Assembly: GCA_014730235.1 (NCBI GenBank)
Contig: WJIO01000212.1
Location: 1 to 44,141 of the forward strand
Direction: 5' to 3'
Length of the DNA: 44,141 bases
Source of the DNA: Candidatus Poribacteria bacterium
GTDB taxonomy: Bacteria > Poribacteria > DTPJ01 > WJIO01
Part shown: in pieces, positions 34,394 through 42,888 of the stretch
Layout of the letters: every line of letters begins with the position of its first letter
Numbering within the stretch: the stretch's first letter is position 1
Translations under genes and position numbers: made by a program
Notes under the pieces: generated by a model
What the model saw: the letters and a program-made list of their open reading frames with translations, nothing else
What the model was told of the DNA's origin: nothing
Databases searched by the model: none

Positions 34394-34422
34394 TTGTTTT
34401 GAGAGAATTCATGAGCTATAAT
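34394..34422 (+). promoter_or_regulatory. Promoter for the Gfo/Idh/MocA oxidoreductase
   Basis: A perfect TATAAT (34417-34422) is preceded after 17 bp by TTGTTT (34394-34399). Transcription would begin near 34429, giving a leader of about 44 bases before the ATG at 34473. Confidence 0.6.
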
Positions 34423-34472
34423 CCAATAGTTATCTAATTTTAAAATATTTGTAATAGTGATTGGAGGATAAT

Positions 34473-35579
34473 ATGGCAAAATACAGAATTGGTATAGTTG
34501 GTTGTGGAGGTATATCCCGCGTTCATGCCAAAGCTTACCAAAATACGGAAGATACAGAAATAGTTTGCTGTGTTGACATTAAAGAAGAAGCTGTAAATAA
34601 ATTTGGTGAGGAATTCAATATACCGGAGGATTCCCGTTATCTGAACCATAACGACATGTTGGAATCCAAAGATTTAGATATAATAAGCGTCTGTACATGG
34701 CACGGATCTCATGCGCCTATAACTATAGACGCATGCAAAGCTGGATTAAAAGGTGTATTGTGTGAAAAACCCATGGCCACATCCCTGGGTGATGCTGATG
34801 CTATGCTGGAAGCTGCTGAAGCCAGTGGAACGAAAATAGTTATAGGTCATCAGGGACGTTTCAGATCTTCAAATGTAAAAGCCCGGGAATTAATTCTTTC
34901 TGGTGCTATAGGGCAACCCACAGCCGTTTTTCGCAATTCAAGCGACGGTTTATTAAATAACGGTACTCATGCAATAGACGGCGTTCGCTTTATCCTGGGA
35001 GATCCAAAGGCCGAATGGGTAATGGGACAGGTTTCCAGACATACGGACAAATGGGAACGAAGGGTCAGGATCGAGGACTGCTGTATGGGTCTGATATGTT
35101 TTGAAGGTGGAACCAGGTTTGTTATGGAAAGCGACTTACCAAAACCCGGCCCTCCCGGTCCAAGTGTTTATGGAACTGAAGGATCAATGAAAATTACCGG
35201 TGAAAAAATCTTTCTGATGAATAAAGACACAGATGGATGGAAAGAAATAAAAATTTCAGAACCAGTTCAAAAACCCGACAATGTTGTTATGCAGGCCGGT
35301 TGGTCAGCACCAGCAGAATCCTCACCTACTCAGGTTGCGGAACTTATAGCATGGATAGAAGGCAAAATTAACGACCATCGCGGTGCAGGAAAACACGCTA
35401 GGGATACAGTAGAAATAATGATGGCCATATATGAATCCCTTCGGATACATCATCCGGTTCACCTGCCGCTCAAAACAAAAAAATCACCCCTTGAACTTAT
35501 GATTGACGGTGGGGCTATGCCAGTCACAAAACCAGGAAGGTATGACATAAGAGTGCCTTTTGAGAACCAAAACAAGTAA
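34473..35579 (+). CDS. Gfo/Idh/MocA family oxidoreductase
   Basis: NAD(P)-dependent dehydrogenase of sugars or sugar-like compounds. The ATG at 34473 gives 368 residues and is preceded by a perfect GGAGG five bases upstream; an in-frame TTG at 34461 precedes that site and is unlikely. The Rossmann start YRIGIVGCGGISRVHAKAY (4-22), VCCVD at the end of strand 2 and the EKPMATS motif (about 99-105) are typical. The C-terminal alpha/beta domain follows. It has no tight neighbour and its own promoter. Substrate cannot be assigned; a TIM-barrel sugar isomerase, a common functional partner, lies at 43099. Confidence 0.93.
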   Translation: MAKYRIGIVGCGGISRVHAKAYQNTEDTEIVCCVDIKEEAVNKFGEEFNIPEDSRYLNHNDMLESKDLDIISVCTWHGSHAPITIDACKAGLKGVLCEKPMATSLGDADAMLEAAEASGTKIVIGHQGRFRSSNVKARELILSGAIGQPTAVFRNSSDGLLNNGTHAIDGVRFILGDPKAEWVMGQVSRHTDKWERRVRIEDCCMGLICFEGGTRFVMESDLPKPGPPGPSVYGTEGSMKITGEKIFLMNKDTDGWKEIKISEPVQKPDNVVMQAGWSAPAESSPTQVAELIAWIEGKINDHRGAGKHARDTVEIMMAIYESLRIHHPVHLPLKTKKSPLELMIDGGAMPVTKPGRYDIRVPFENQNK

Positions 35580-35622
35580 ATTTTTAAAAGTTAGCATATT
35601 TTATAACATGGATTCTCGGTTT

Positions 35623-35650
35623 GTAGGAACACGATATATCGTGTCCCTAC
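35623..35650. repeat. 28-bp palindromic repeat (GTAGG..ACACGAT type)
   Basis: A near-perfect palindrome with arms GTAGGAACACGATA and TATCGTGTCCCTAC (one mismatch). It sits between the convergent oxidoreductase and HEAT/PDZ genes and may double as a bidirectional terminator. Its left flank (GGATTCTCGGTTTGTA) matches, in inverted orientation, the right flank of the repeat at 42906-42933. Confidence 0.7.
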
Positions 35651-35698
35651 TAAAAGCTTATTAATATTGGTTATATAAAAATGCGTAACTATAATTAT

Positions 35699-37135
35699 CT
35701 AAGAAACAGTTTCTTCGGTTAGAAGCTCTTTTACAAAAGCCCTTATACCAGGTGTTCCGGAATTGGCAATCCTTCTTAATTCGGCAATTGCTTCAGCATC
35801 CCCGATTTTATAAAGAGCCTGTATAGCGGTAAGTTTAACAGTAGAAACTTCGTCTTCATCCCTGAGCACACCGATAAGTTCCTGTCTTACTTTTTCTCCG
35901 CCTATATTACCCATTGCAGCAACGGCACTGTCCCTTACTCTACTATCTTCATCCTGAAGTGCTTTCACAAGCACTTCAATAGCAGGTTCACCAATTCTTC
36001 CCAGGGCATAACCCGCCTCAAGACGAACTCCTAAAGAAGAATCTTTTAGCGCTTCACCCAGTGGTTCAATAGCTTCCAGAGGCTTCATTCTTGCTATTGC
36101 TCTTGCGCAGCTCCTTCTTACCTCAGCATCCGGCTCATTTTTTTCCAGCATGTGATATACAAGAAGTTGTACGGCTTTTTCTGCATCCATCTCTTCCAGG
36201 GCTTCGGCGGCGGCTCTTCTTATCCACTTATCATCGCTTTCCAAAGCTTCTAGCAGATGGTCTAAAGCTTTTTTATCACCGATTTCCCCGAGGGCGCTTA
36301 TAGCAGCTAACTTTATTCCACCTATTTCACCCCGTTTGAAAACAACCCTATCTGCATCTAAAGCCTTGTCGATAGCATCTTTATAAGTATCAATACCAGT
36401 TATTTCCATTTCATCAATAACGTGGGTTATTGCATCTCCCTCCATGATACCTTCCATATAAGCTACCTTTTCTTCGTTATCATCTTTCTCCAGTTCTACC
36501 ACTACAACAGCGTCATCTCTGTCCTGAGTTTTTTTAATTCCAACTTCGCTCAAATTTGAAGCAACTACATTCCTGAAAACTCCCAATACTAATTGATTGG
36601 AGCCGGCCAAAGCTTTGGATATAACATCATTATATTCTTCCATACTACTTATAGTTTCACCGTTAATTTCATTAATAATTGTATTTGCTTTTATACCCGC
36701 TTTATCTGCCGCTTTGTCAGGCTCTACAGAAACGACAACTAGGCCTCTTTGCTCCGGATCAGATTCTCCCTTAAGACCAAGGTTCTGAATGGAATTTACT
36801 GATAGAGTTTTTATTACTTTCAACATGGCCTTTTCATCTTCATCCAGGGCGTCTTCTAAAAATTCTTCAAATTCATCCGAATTTGAGACCTTTCTTTCAT
36901 CCACCACATGGGAAATAAGTTCCCCGGTTTCTATAAGTCCATCTGCCGGAGAGCCCGATTTTACTGTCTCTACAACTACACCCTTTAAAGCCCAACGATT
37001 ATCCAGGTCTGAACCCAGATCTCTCACGGTTATGCCTGTTGCCTCATCTTCATATCTATGACCACAACCGGAGACAATGACTAATATGGTTAAAATAGCC
37101 ACAATTATCAATGGCCATGAATTTCTAAGCGCCAT
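35699..37135 (-). CDS. Lipoprotein with three PDZ-like domains then HEAT repeats
   Basis: Not a named family to my knowledge. The 478-residue protein has a lipoprotein signal (VSGC, Cys24). Residues 35-110, 112-187 and 190-268 are three successive PDZ-like modules, each with a GxxxGDxI-type loop and a closing helix (for example GLIETGELISHV, AGIKANTIINEI, GIMEGDAITHVI). From about 270 to the end there are some six HEAT/PBS-lyase-like repeats (ALGEIGDKKALDHLLEAL, AAEALEEMDAEKA, AGYALGRIGEPAIEVL, AVAAMGNIGGEKV). No catalytic residues are seen, so it is probably a periplasmic scaffold. A GGGG-containing ribosome-binding site precedes the ATG. It follows a paralogue by 161 bp. Confidence 0.82.
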   Translation of the reverse strand: MALRNSWPLIIVAILTILVIVSGCGHRYEDEATGITVRDLGSDLDNRWALKGVVVETVKSGSPADGLIETGELISHVVDERKVSNSDEFEEFLEDALDEDEKAMLKVIKTLSVNSIQNLGLKGESDPEQRGLVVVSVEPDKAADKAGIKANTIINEINGETISSMEEYNDVISKALAGSNQLVLGVFRNVVASNLSEVGIKKTQDRDDAVVVVELEKDDNEEKVAYMEGIMEGDAITHVIDEMEITGIDTYKDAIDKALDADRVVFKRGEIGGIKLAAISALGEIGDKKALDHLLEALESDDKWIRRAAAEALEEMDAEKAVQLLVYHMLEKNEPDAEVRRSCARAIARMKPLEAIEPLGEALKDSSLGVRLEAGYALGRIGEPAIEVLVKALQDEDSRVRDSAVAAMGNIGGEKVRQELIGVLRDEDEVSTVKLTAIQALYKIGDAEAIAELRRIANSGTPGIRAFVKELLTEETVS

Positions 37136-37296
37136 ATAGGTTATCCCCTTTCCTGTATTAAAATCAATTAATTAACCAAAAACAGCCAAATGTTTTGATC
37201 GCTAAATAATGGGTTAAGTCTGCATTAAGCCTTTCTAGTTTTCTATAAATCTATGCTTATGCTCATAGTAAAATAAGTTAATTAGCGATTAAAACA

Positions 37297-38877
37297 TTAA
37301 ATCTTTATTTCTATTGGGTTAGCTTCTTCTTCAAGCATTTCTATGAGAGAATCAACAGCAGCTTTATCTTTAATTTCTCCCAGAGCTTGTGCAGCATCAA
37401 AACGAACAAGTAGACCTTTATTCCTTAAAACATCAATCAACTTATTAACGGCTTCTTTGTTTGTTACTGATATAGTGGTTTCACCGTCGGCAAGTCCTTC
37501 TTTTATAAATTGATTGTATTCTTCAACGCTGTTTATCTTTCTTCTGTTGATAATATATGTTATTATCTGACCTTTTCTGATACCTGCTTCTACTGCAGGG
37601 CTGCGCGGTTCAACCTCAGTTACAACTATACCTACTGCTCCTGTGTCAAGTTCTTTAATCCTCATTCCCAGATCATCGCTATCCTCAGGTATAGAAACGG
37701 ATATAAGTCTATACTTATCATCATTGGCAATTCTAAACCTTATTTCCTGAGCTTGAGATACTTTTTCCCGGACTAATCTCTTATATTCTTCCAGGGAACT
37801 TACAGGATGATTATTAATATGAGATACAGTCTCGCCTTTTTCTATACCCCTTTTTCGAGCCCTGCTGTCTACAGTCATTTTACCTATGACAATTCCTTTT
37901 CCATCGTTTGATACTTTTAATTCCTCTTCCTTAATGCCCAATTCCTCAAGGCTGTCTACTGTAACACTTACAATTTTGGGCAATCCGAAAGTTATTTCCT
38001 CACTATTCTGCAGGGCATCAGAATAAAGATACCTATAAACATCAAGGGAAGTTATATATTTATTATCAATAACATGAGTTATTATTTCATCTTTCTGTAG
38101 AGTAGTATTCTCAGTTACTCCACTGGAAATTCTGACCCCCTCGCTTACTGGTTCTACCTGGACACCAAAGGAATCCCCATTTATATCTATGTTTCGTTTG
38201 GCAATCTTACGAAGGGATACAACAGCAGCTCGACGGACTTCTTGCTCTTCACCTTCTTCATCTTCCGTTTTAAGGGCGGTAATTCTTTCCATGAGATGGT
38301 CAATTGCCCGGGAATCTCCAATATTGCCCAGTATTCTGACAGCATTAAATCTGGTTTCCATTCTATCGTGCTTTATTACATCTTTTTCAGTTACCCGGTC
38401 AATAACTACCCTATGGTTATGAAGTTTGCTAAGGACAAGGGCTGCATCCTCACGATCCCTTGAATCCTTTGATTTCAGAGTCTTAACCAGGGGTTTTATC
38501 ATGGAATCCATCTGCTTATGTATATCTTGCAATGCTTTGGCTGCGCTTTTGCGCACATTCTCATCACGATCTCTCAAAGCTTCTTCTATAAGTACATCAA
38601 GATATTTTCTTTTATCATGCTTATAGGCCAGAACCATTTGTTCTGCCCTTTTGTCAATTGTAGCGTTTTCATCATAATATCCCAGCAAATAATGAGCTTC
38701 TGCATTATCAGGTTCCTTTTGAACAGCAAGTTCAAACTGAGCCACTGCTCTGGCAATCCTTCCCCTTTTGTCAGATTTCACCCATTCTTTACCTTTGGAT
38801 AGATACTCATTTTGATTTCCACATCCAATCGTCACCACCAATGTAACAACCAGACATGCAAAGGCTAATTTTCTCAT
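37297..38877 (-). CDS. Lipoprotein with TPR, HEAT and PDZ-like domains
   Basis: A 526-residue paralogue of the downstream gene. I chose the ATG at 38877 (MRKLAFACLV): GGAGG lies 9 bases upstream and the lipobox TIGC (Cys19) then has the right distance; the frame extends to 38919. After the lipidated cysteine come a TPR-like hairpin (about 25-65, AVAQFELAVQKEPDNAEAHY), HEAT-like repeats (about 75-230, including VRKSAAKALQDI and AVRILGNIGDSRAIDHL), three PDZ-like modules (about 235-460, including GIEKGETVSHI and GIRKGQIITYI) and a closing HEAT unit (ALGEIKDKAAVDSLIEML). The order differs from the downstream gene, where PDZ modules precede HEAT. A scaffold role at the envelope is inferred. Confidence 0.82.
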   Translation of the reverse strand: MRKLAFACLVVTLVVTIGCGNQNEYLSKGKEWVKSDKRGRIARAVAQFELAVQKEPDNAEAHYLLGYYDENATIDKRAEQMVLAYKHDKRKYLDVLIEEALRDRDENVRKSAAKALQDIHKQMDSMIKPLVKTLKSKDSRDREDAALVLSKLHNHRVVIDRVTEKDVIKHDRMETRFNAVRILGNIGDSRAIDHLMERITALKTEDEEGEEQEVRRAAVVSLRKIAKRNIDINGDSFGVQVEPVSEGVRISSGVTENTTLQKDEIITHVIDNKYITSLDVYRYLYSDALQNSEEITFGLPKIVSVTVDSLEELGIKEEELKVSNDGKGIVIGKMTVDSRARKRGIEKGETVSHINNHPVSSLEEYKRLVREKVSQAQEIRFRIANDDKYRLISVSIPEDSDDLGMRIKELDTGAVGIVVTEVEPRSPAVEAGIRKGQIITYIINRRKINSVEEYNQFIKEGLADGETTISVTNKEAVNKLIDVLRNKGLLVRFDAAQALGEIKDKAAVDSLIEMLEEEANPIEIKI

Positions 38878-38979
38878 AAAAACATGCCTCCTAACCAAAG
38901 ACGGATTATATTCCAGCACTTAATAGCCAGACCGACTTGAATTATAAGTTTTTTATGTATACTACACATATAACATAAA

Positions 38980-39426
38980 TTAAAGCTTTTTCTCCAAGAT
39001 AATTGTTTCCTTTTCGCTGAAACCCCAACTTTTATATTTTTCTATTATCTTACCATCAGATCGCTGCGCTTCGATGTGTATAACTTCCACACCGCTTTGT
39101 TTTGCCATATCTGAAACAGCTTCCACCAACCTGTCAGCCACAGGAGAACCTCGAAAAGGCCCTGTAACCACAAGATTATGTATCTGAGCGGCTTTACCAT
39201 CTTTTTTGTTAAATTCAAGCTGTATATTACCTACTGCGTAACCATTTACCTCAGCTACCAGCCTGAACATTTCACCCTTTTCCATCTTATCCAGATCCCT
39301 CTTCAGACGTTTTTCCACGTCTTCCAGAGTATCAGAAGGAAAGCAATAAGTGCGTAAAGCCGTAGAATCTTCCATAGTGGCTTTTCTGATGCGCAAACCT
39401 GCTGATATATCAAAAGCTTGTTCCAC
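38980..39426 (-). CDS. GNAT-family N-acetyltransferase
   Basis: A 148-residue acetyl-CoA-dependent acetyltransferase. It starts IRKATMEDSTALRTY, and the central beta strands FRLVAEVNGYAVGNIQLEF lead to the acetyl-CoA motif IHNLVVTGPFRGSPVADRLVE, where RGSPVA replaces the common RGxGxG/A loop. It ends with the typical EKYKSWGFSEKE. Its GTG start at 39426 has AAGGA 9 bases upstream. A consensus promoter lies at 39481-39509. The acceptor substrate is unknown. Confidence 0.88.
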   Translation of the reverse strand: MEQAFDISAGLRIRKATMEDSTALRTYCFPSDTLEDVEKRLKRDLDKMEKGEMFRLVAEVNGYAVGNIQLEFNKKDGKAAQIHNLVVTGPFRGSPVADRLVEAVSDMAKQSGVEVIHIEAQRSDGKIIEKYKSWGFSEKETIILEKKL

Positions 39427-39480
39427 AGCGAAATATCCTTTTTAAAGCATTTTCGTCAACCTCAGTTTAATATATAATAA

Positions 39481-39509
39481 ATCTTAACATACCATGATCT
39501 CACTGTCAA
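39481..39509 (-). promoter_or_regulatory. Sigma70-type promoter of the GNAT gene
   Basis: On the minus strand TTGACA (39504-39509) and TAAGAT (39481-39486) are 17 bp apart. The leader would be about 48 bases. The HEAT/PDZ genes further downstream could also be read from here. Confidence 0.75.
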
Positions 39510-39581
39510 CAGAGAAATATCTGCCCAAAGTATAAATTTTATATCCCTGTGTCATTGCGAAGAACGGGGTAACAAATAAAG

Positions 39582-39793
39582 TTTGGTTCCTTCGGGTTCA
39601 ATGTGTTAAAAATAAGAAACTTCTATATGCTGTCATTCCTGCGAAACTCTTATTCCTTTTTGCTCAAGCTTTTTCAAAAAGCTTGAAGCAGGAATCCAGT
39701 AGATCCGCATAAAGACTCGATTCCTGCTTTCGCAGGAATGACAAGCTGAGAAAATTTTCAAATTATAACCATACTCAAACCGGAAGAGCCAAA
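39582..39793. mobile_element. MITE-like inverted-repeat element, copy B
   Basis: A 212-bp non-coding element. Left end TTTGGTTCCTTCGGGTTCA and right end AAACCGGAAGAGCCAAA are imperfect inverted repeats that continue inward for about 60 bp to TGTCATTCCTGCGAAA (39631) and CGCAGGAATGACA (39731-39743). The right half (39735-39793) matches the inverted left half of copy A (32043-32100) in about 55 of 60 aligned columns, counted by eye. The left inner arm is interrupted by a 40-bp insert. Just outside, at 39551-39564, lies GTCATTGCGAAGAA, resembling a fragment of another common dispersed repeat. The rest of the 491-bp gap holds the promoters at 39481 and 39839. Confidence 0.65.
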
Positions 39794-39838
39794 GTTTTCA
39801 CGGACAAGAAATTTATGCTTGGTAATTTTATTAGATAC

Positions 39839-39867
39839 TGGATATTATATGGACATTCTGATATAAT
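39839..39867 (+). promoter_or_regulatory. Promoter of the LolA-like lipoprotein gene
   Basis: A perfect TATAAT (39862-39867) with TGGATA (39839-39844) 17 bp upstream. Transcription would start near 39874, giving a leader of about 47 bases. Confidence 0.65.
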
Positions 39868-39920
39868 ACTGATAAAGCTATCTGAAAATAAGATTTCAAT
39901 AATATAAAACGGAGGATATG

Positions 39921-40730
39921 ATGAAAATTTTTAAAAGTATTATTGTGTTAATTTCGCTTTTTATGTTGCTGATATCATGCAGTAATTCAGGCAAATCAAA
40001 AACTCCTGAAAGTGCCAGGGAAATTTTGGAAAAGACTTATGATAAATACAGCGATTTGTTCAAAAACGACGCAAAAGAACTTAAGACCATAGATGCAAAA
40101 ATCACTGTGAAAGGTGGGGCCAACCTGCCTATGGGTGAGGGCGGGGAAATGCCTATGGAGATTGACGTTGCTCTGGAAATGAAGGCTAAACAGCCTCAAA
40201 TGTTTTATCTTGATATATCAGGCAACCTGGGTAATGCTATCCTCGTAGCATCAGGAAAAGATGGGGAAACCGGCAAACCAAAAGCAACTCTCATGCTTCC
40301 CAGCACAAAACAATTTGCAGTTTTGGATGCACCTGATAATTTTATGAACCAGATACCAGAAGATGAACAGGAAGAAGAACAGAAAAAAGAAGAAATACTG
40401 GAAAAAGCAATTTTAGAACATGAAGGCATGGTAAATCTGAAAAATGGCAGAGCCCATAAAATTATTATAAAATCCAAAAATCCGTCGGAAAATAGCCATG
40501 TTGTGGTATATATACTGGACAAAAAATGGGATCCTGCCCGTTTGGAAATGTATGAAGCAGGGGAAAATAAAGCTGTTGTTGAATTTGAAAAGCTGGATCT
40601 AAATAAGAATATATCCGATAGAGAATTTATGCCCAACACAGAGGGTTACAAAGAGGTTACTCAAAACCAGATTGTCACCATTATCATGATGCAAGTTATG
40701 GCCTCTATGATGCAAAAAGGTCAAGAATAA
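39921..40730 (+). CDS. LolA-like outer-membrane lipoprotein-sorting-type lipoprotein
   Basis: A 269-residue lipoprotein with the lipobox LISC (Cys20 from the chosen ATG). The second of two adjacent ATGs is chosen because GGAGG lies 5 bases before it and only 2 before the first. The body has the beta-strand pattern of LolA/LppX-type lipid-binding proteins: LKTIDAKITVKGG, MPMEIDVALEMKAKQPQMFYLDI, TLMLPSTKQFAVLDA, then a charged helix (EDEQEEEQKKEEILEKAI) and strands ending EFEKLDLNKNISDREF. This suggests handling of lipids or hydrophobic ligands in the periplasm. Similarity is structural rather than motif-based, so the call is moderate. It has its own promoter and a strong terminator. Confidence 0.65.
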   Translation: MKIFKSIIVLISLFMLLISCSNSGKSKTPESAREILEKTYDKYSDLFKNDAKELKTIDAKITVKGGANLPMGEGGEMPMEIDVALEMKAKQPQMFYLDISGNLGNAILVASGKDGETGKPKATLMLPSTKQFAVLDAPDNFMNQIPEDEQEEEQKKEEILEKAILEHEGMVNLKNGRAHKIIIKSKNPSENSHVVVYILDKKWDPARLEMYEAGENKAVVEFEKLDLNKNISDREFMPNTEGYKEVTQNQIVTIIMMQVMASMMQKGQE

Positions 40731-40772
40731 AAAGTTACCGGGAAATTCCGGGTAACCCGATGTTTCAGAATT

Positions 40773-40823
40773 ACATAGCTGATCCCCCATCAAAATTGAT
40801 GGGGGATCAGCTATGTTTTTTTT
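40773..40823 (+). terminator. Strong rho-independent terminator with 21-bp stem
   Basis: A perfect stem pairs 40773-40793 (containing GCTGATCCCCCATCA) with 40796-40816 around a 2-base loop, followed by eight T residues. A smaller hairpin (GTTACCGG / CCGGGTAAC) lies 16 bases upstream. It ends the LolA-like transcript, and the stop codon of the convergent RecQ-like gene lies within the right arm. Confidence 0.9.
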
Positions 40824-42816
40824 GAATTCTTTTAAGACGATTATGACCTAATTCCGTAATCTGAACCGAGGGATAAAAAATCCCGCTAACTATAAGGCAC
40901 CCTCGCTCTATCATTTCATCAATTAAATTCAATATAGACTTCTCACTCATATTGGCCAATATACCATATTCTTCTATGCTATCCAGCCTGTATCTACCTA
41001 TTTTTCTGGTTTTTTGGCCTTTTAGTATCTTTAAAAGACTTCTTCTGCTAACCTGACCATTAGCTTTATAAGCACACCTTAATACTGCTGCAAAAATATC
41101 ATCATATTCTATATCTTCGACTTTTATTGCATAATCTTTTTTTATTAAGGAAGTATCCGTATCCTTCTTTTTATTTTCGCAGTTATCACAACCAAAACAA
41201 TCACGTATATCCAAATCCATATAATTCATCAGGTATTCATGTCTACATTCTGAGGTATCAATATAGCCTTCCATTGCTTTCAGAGAACCGCTTTTGATTT
41301 TTTTTACTTCAGCCATGATACTGTCAGGGAAAGACTTATTCAGATTCATTATGTGTATTGCTATGGTTTTTCTTCTATATCTTAGAGATAATAAACCCTC
41401 AAAATGAAGTTGATTGAGACTTTCCTCGATATAGTGCATGGAACATGATAATTCGTCGCTTAACCGGGCCAGATTTATATTAGAATCCCCATTATTATTA
41501 TCGTTTTCTAATAACCATTTTAATACCGGGGATTTTTCTTCGACAGATTTTGCGTTGTCTTTTAACCTGATCCTACACTCTAAAGGAAAATCCGGAAGCA
41601 ACCTTAACATTCCGCATCTTTCCATTAAACTCAGTATATCAAGAATCCTATATATTTTAGTGGCTGTTCTATCCTCAATTAACCGGAAAGGTATCATTAC
41701 TGCCTGATCTCGGGGATAGCTGGAGAGAAATTTCTTTACGTTATCGAACTCAACAGAAGATATAAAAGATGCTTTTAACCCAGAGCGGCACAAATCCCGG
41801 TCTGAGTAACAGAAAATAAGAACACATCGGGCAGGTTTTCCATCAATCCCGGCACCGCTGATTTGATGTAAATATGTATCGGGACATAAAGGCATATAAA
41901 AATGTACGATAAGCCTTATGTCTTTTCTTGTTATTTTTAAATCGGAGAAATGGTTTATAATGATAACAGGAGATGGGGTATTTTCAAAATGCTTTTTAAT
42001 TTCAGATCGTTTTTCCTGATTGATCATATTATGATATGCCATAACATTCGATTTTACTTTTGCCAGGAAACGATAAATGACTTCGGCATCTTTTCTTGAG
42101 CCTGCATATATCACCCCCGGGCCGTCTAAGTCATAGATTAATGAACTCAATATCCTGAGCTTTTCCTCCATGGTTGAAACCCTTACCAGACTCAGATGCA
42201 GATTATTTAACCCTATATACGGTTTAAAACGCTTTGCCTGGTCAATTTGCAGTTGATAACAAATGTTATCCTGAATCCGAGGGATACAGGTATCAGCCAG
42301 GGCCATTGTGACTGGCGGGGGATCGGATTCTATAAGTGCTTTACTTATATAAAAATACTCAGGCCGAAAATAACGGTAAAACCTGGAAATGTACTGGGCT
42401 TTTTCTATCACCATGAGGTATACGGGTATTTTGTCAAGAGCAAAGAGAAATTCACTATTTTTAAACATATCGGGACTGGTAAATATCAACTTATATTTAC
42501 CCTCTGCAATTCCTTTGATACGCTGTTGCAGATACTCATGGGATATGTTTCGGTTTATGCATGTGGAAGGTAAAAGGGGATCATTGGAATCCAGAGTAGT
42601 TTCATTGGATTCTGAAACCACCAATGTTATACCGGGAAATATTAGTGCAGGAATTTTATATAAAACGGAAGTATCAAACCTATGGTTTGATGTTACCAAT
42701 ACATCAGAACCGGATAAAACAGCATTGATTATCTCTTTTTGATCAGGGCTGATTTCCTTCTGATTGATGTGTTTAAGTAATTTATCCAGTTCCTCGTTAT
42801 TGATGGAAGATTCCAC
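40807..42816 (-). CDS. RecQ-family protein with eroded helicase motifs (pseudohelicase)
   Basis: A 669-residue protein co-linear with RecQ helicases: SPDQKEIINAVLSGSDVLV (23-41), RFYRYFRPEY (145-154), the second RecA-like lobe (235-340), a linker with winged-helix-like segments (380-500), the RecQ zinc site (Cys524, Cys540, Cys543, Cys546) and an RQC winged helix (570-665). The catalytic motifs are changed: Walker A reads SNHRFDTSV (no GKS), DEAH is replaced by IEKAQ, TATAT by ADTCI, and motif VI QxxGRxGRDG reads QISGAGIDG. ATP hydrolysis is therefore unlikely, while DNA or protein binding through the C-terminal domains may be kept. The frame is intact. It starts at GTG with a weak GGCGG site. 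It lies 282 bp after the TIM-barrel gene. Confidence 0.85.
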   Translation of the reverse strand: MESSINNEELDKLLKHINQKEISPDQKEIINAVLSGSDVLVTSNHRFDTSVLYKIPALIFPGITLVVSESNETTLDSNDPLLPSTCINRNISHEYLQQRIKGIAEGKYKLIFTSPDMFKNSEFLFALDKIPVYLMVIEKAQYISRFYRYFRPEYFYISKALIESDPPPVTMALADTCIPRIQDNICYQLQIDQAKRFKPYIGLNNLHLSLVRVSTMEEKLRILSSLIYDLDGPGVIYAGSRKDAEVIYRFLAKVKSNVMAYHNMINQEKRSEIKKHFENTPSPVIIINHFSDLKITRKDIRLIVHFYMPLCPDTYLHQISGAGIDGKPARCVLIFCYSDRDLCRSGLKASFISSVEFDNVKKFLSSYPRDQAVMIPFRLIEDRTATKIYRILDILSLMERCGMLRLLPDFPLECRIRLKDNAKSVEEKSPVLKWLLENDNNNGDSNINLARLSDELSCSMHYIEESLNQLHFEGLLSLRYRRKTIAIHIMNLNKSFPDSIMAEVKKIKSGSLKAMEGYIDTSECRHEYLMNYMDLDIRDCFGCDNCENKKKDTDTSLIKKDYAIKVEDIEYDDIFAAVLRCAYKANGQVSRRSLLKILKGQKTRKIGRYRLDSIEEYGILANMSEKSILNLIDEMIERGCLIVSGIFYPSVQITELGHNRLKRIQKKHS

Positions 42817-42888
42817 TTAATCCGCCTATTGCAAAGGAAGAGAATTTAAGTTTTTTGCAAAATTCCTGTAGTTTATTTTTTAAAAGAC

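Noticed and set aside
40205-40639. 144-codon minus-strand frame antisense to the LolA-like gene
   Set aside because: Ser/Phe-rich composition typical of a shadow frame, and the plus-strand gene has promoter, ribosome-binding site, lipobox and terminator.
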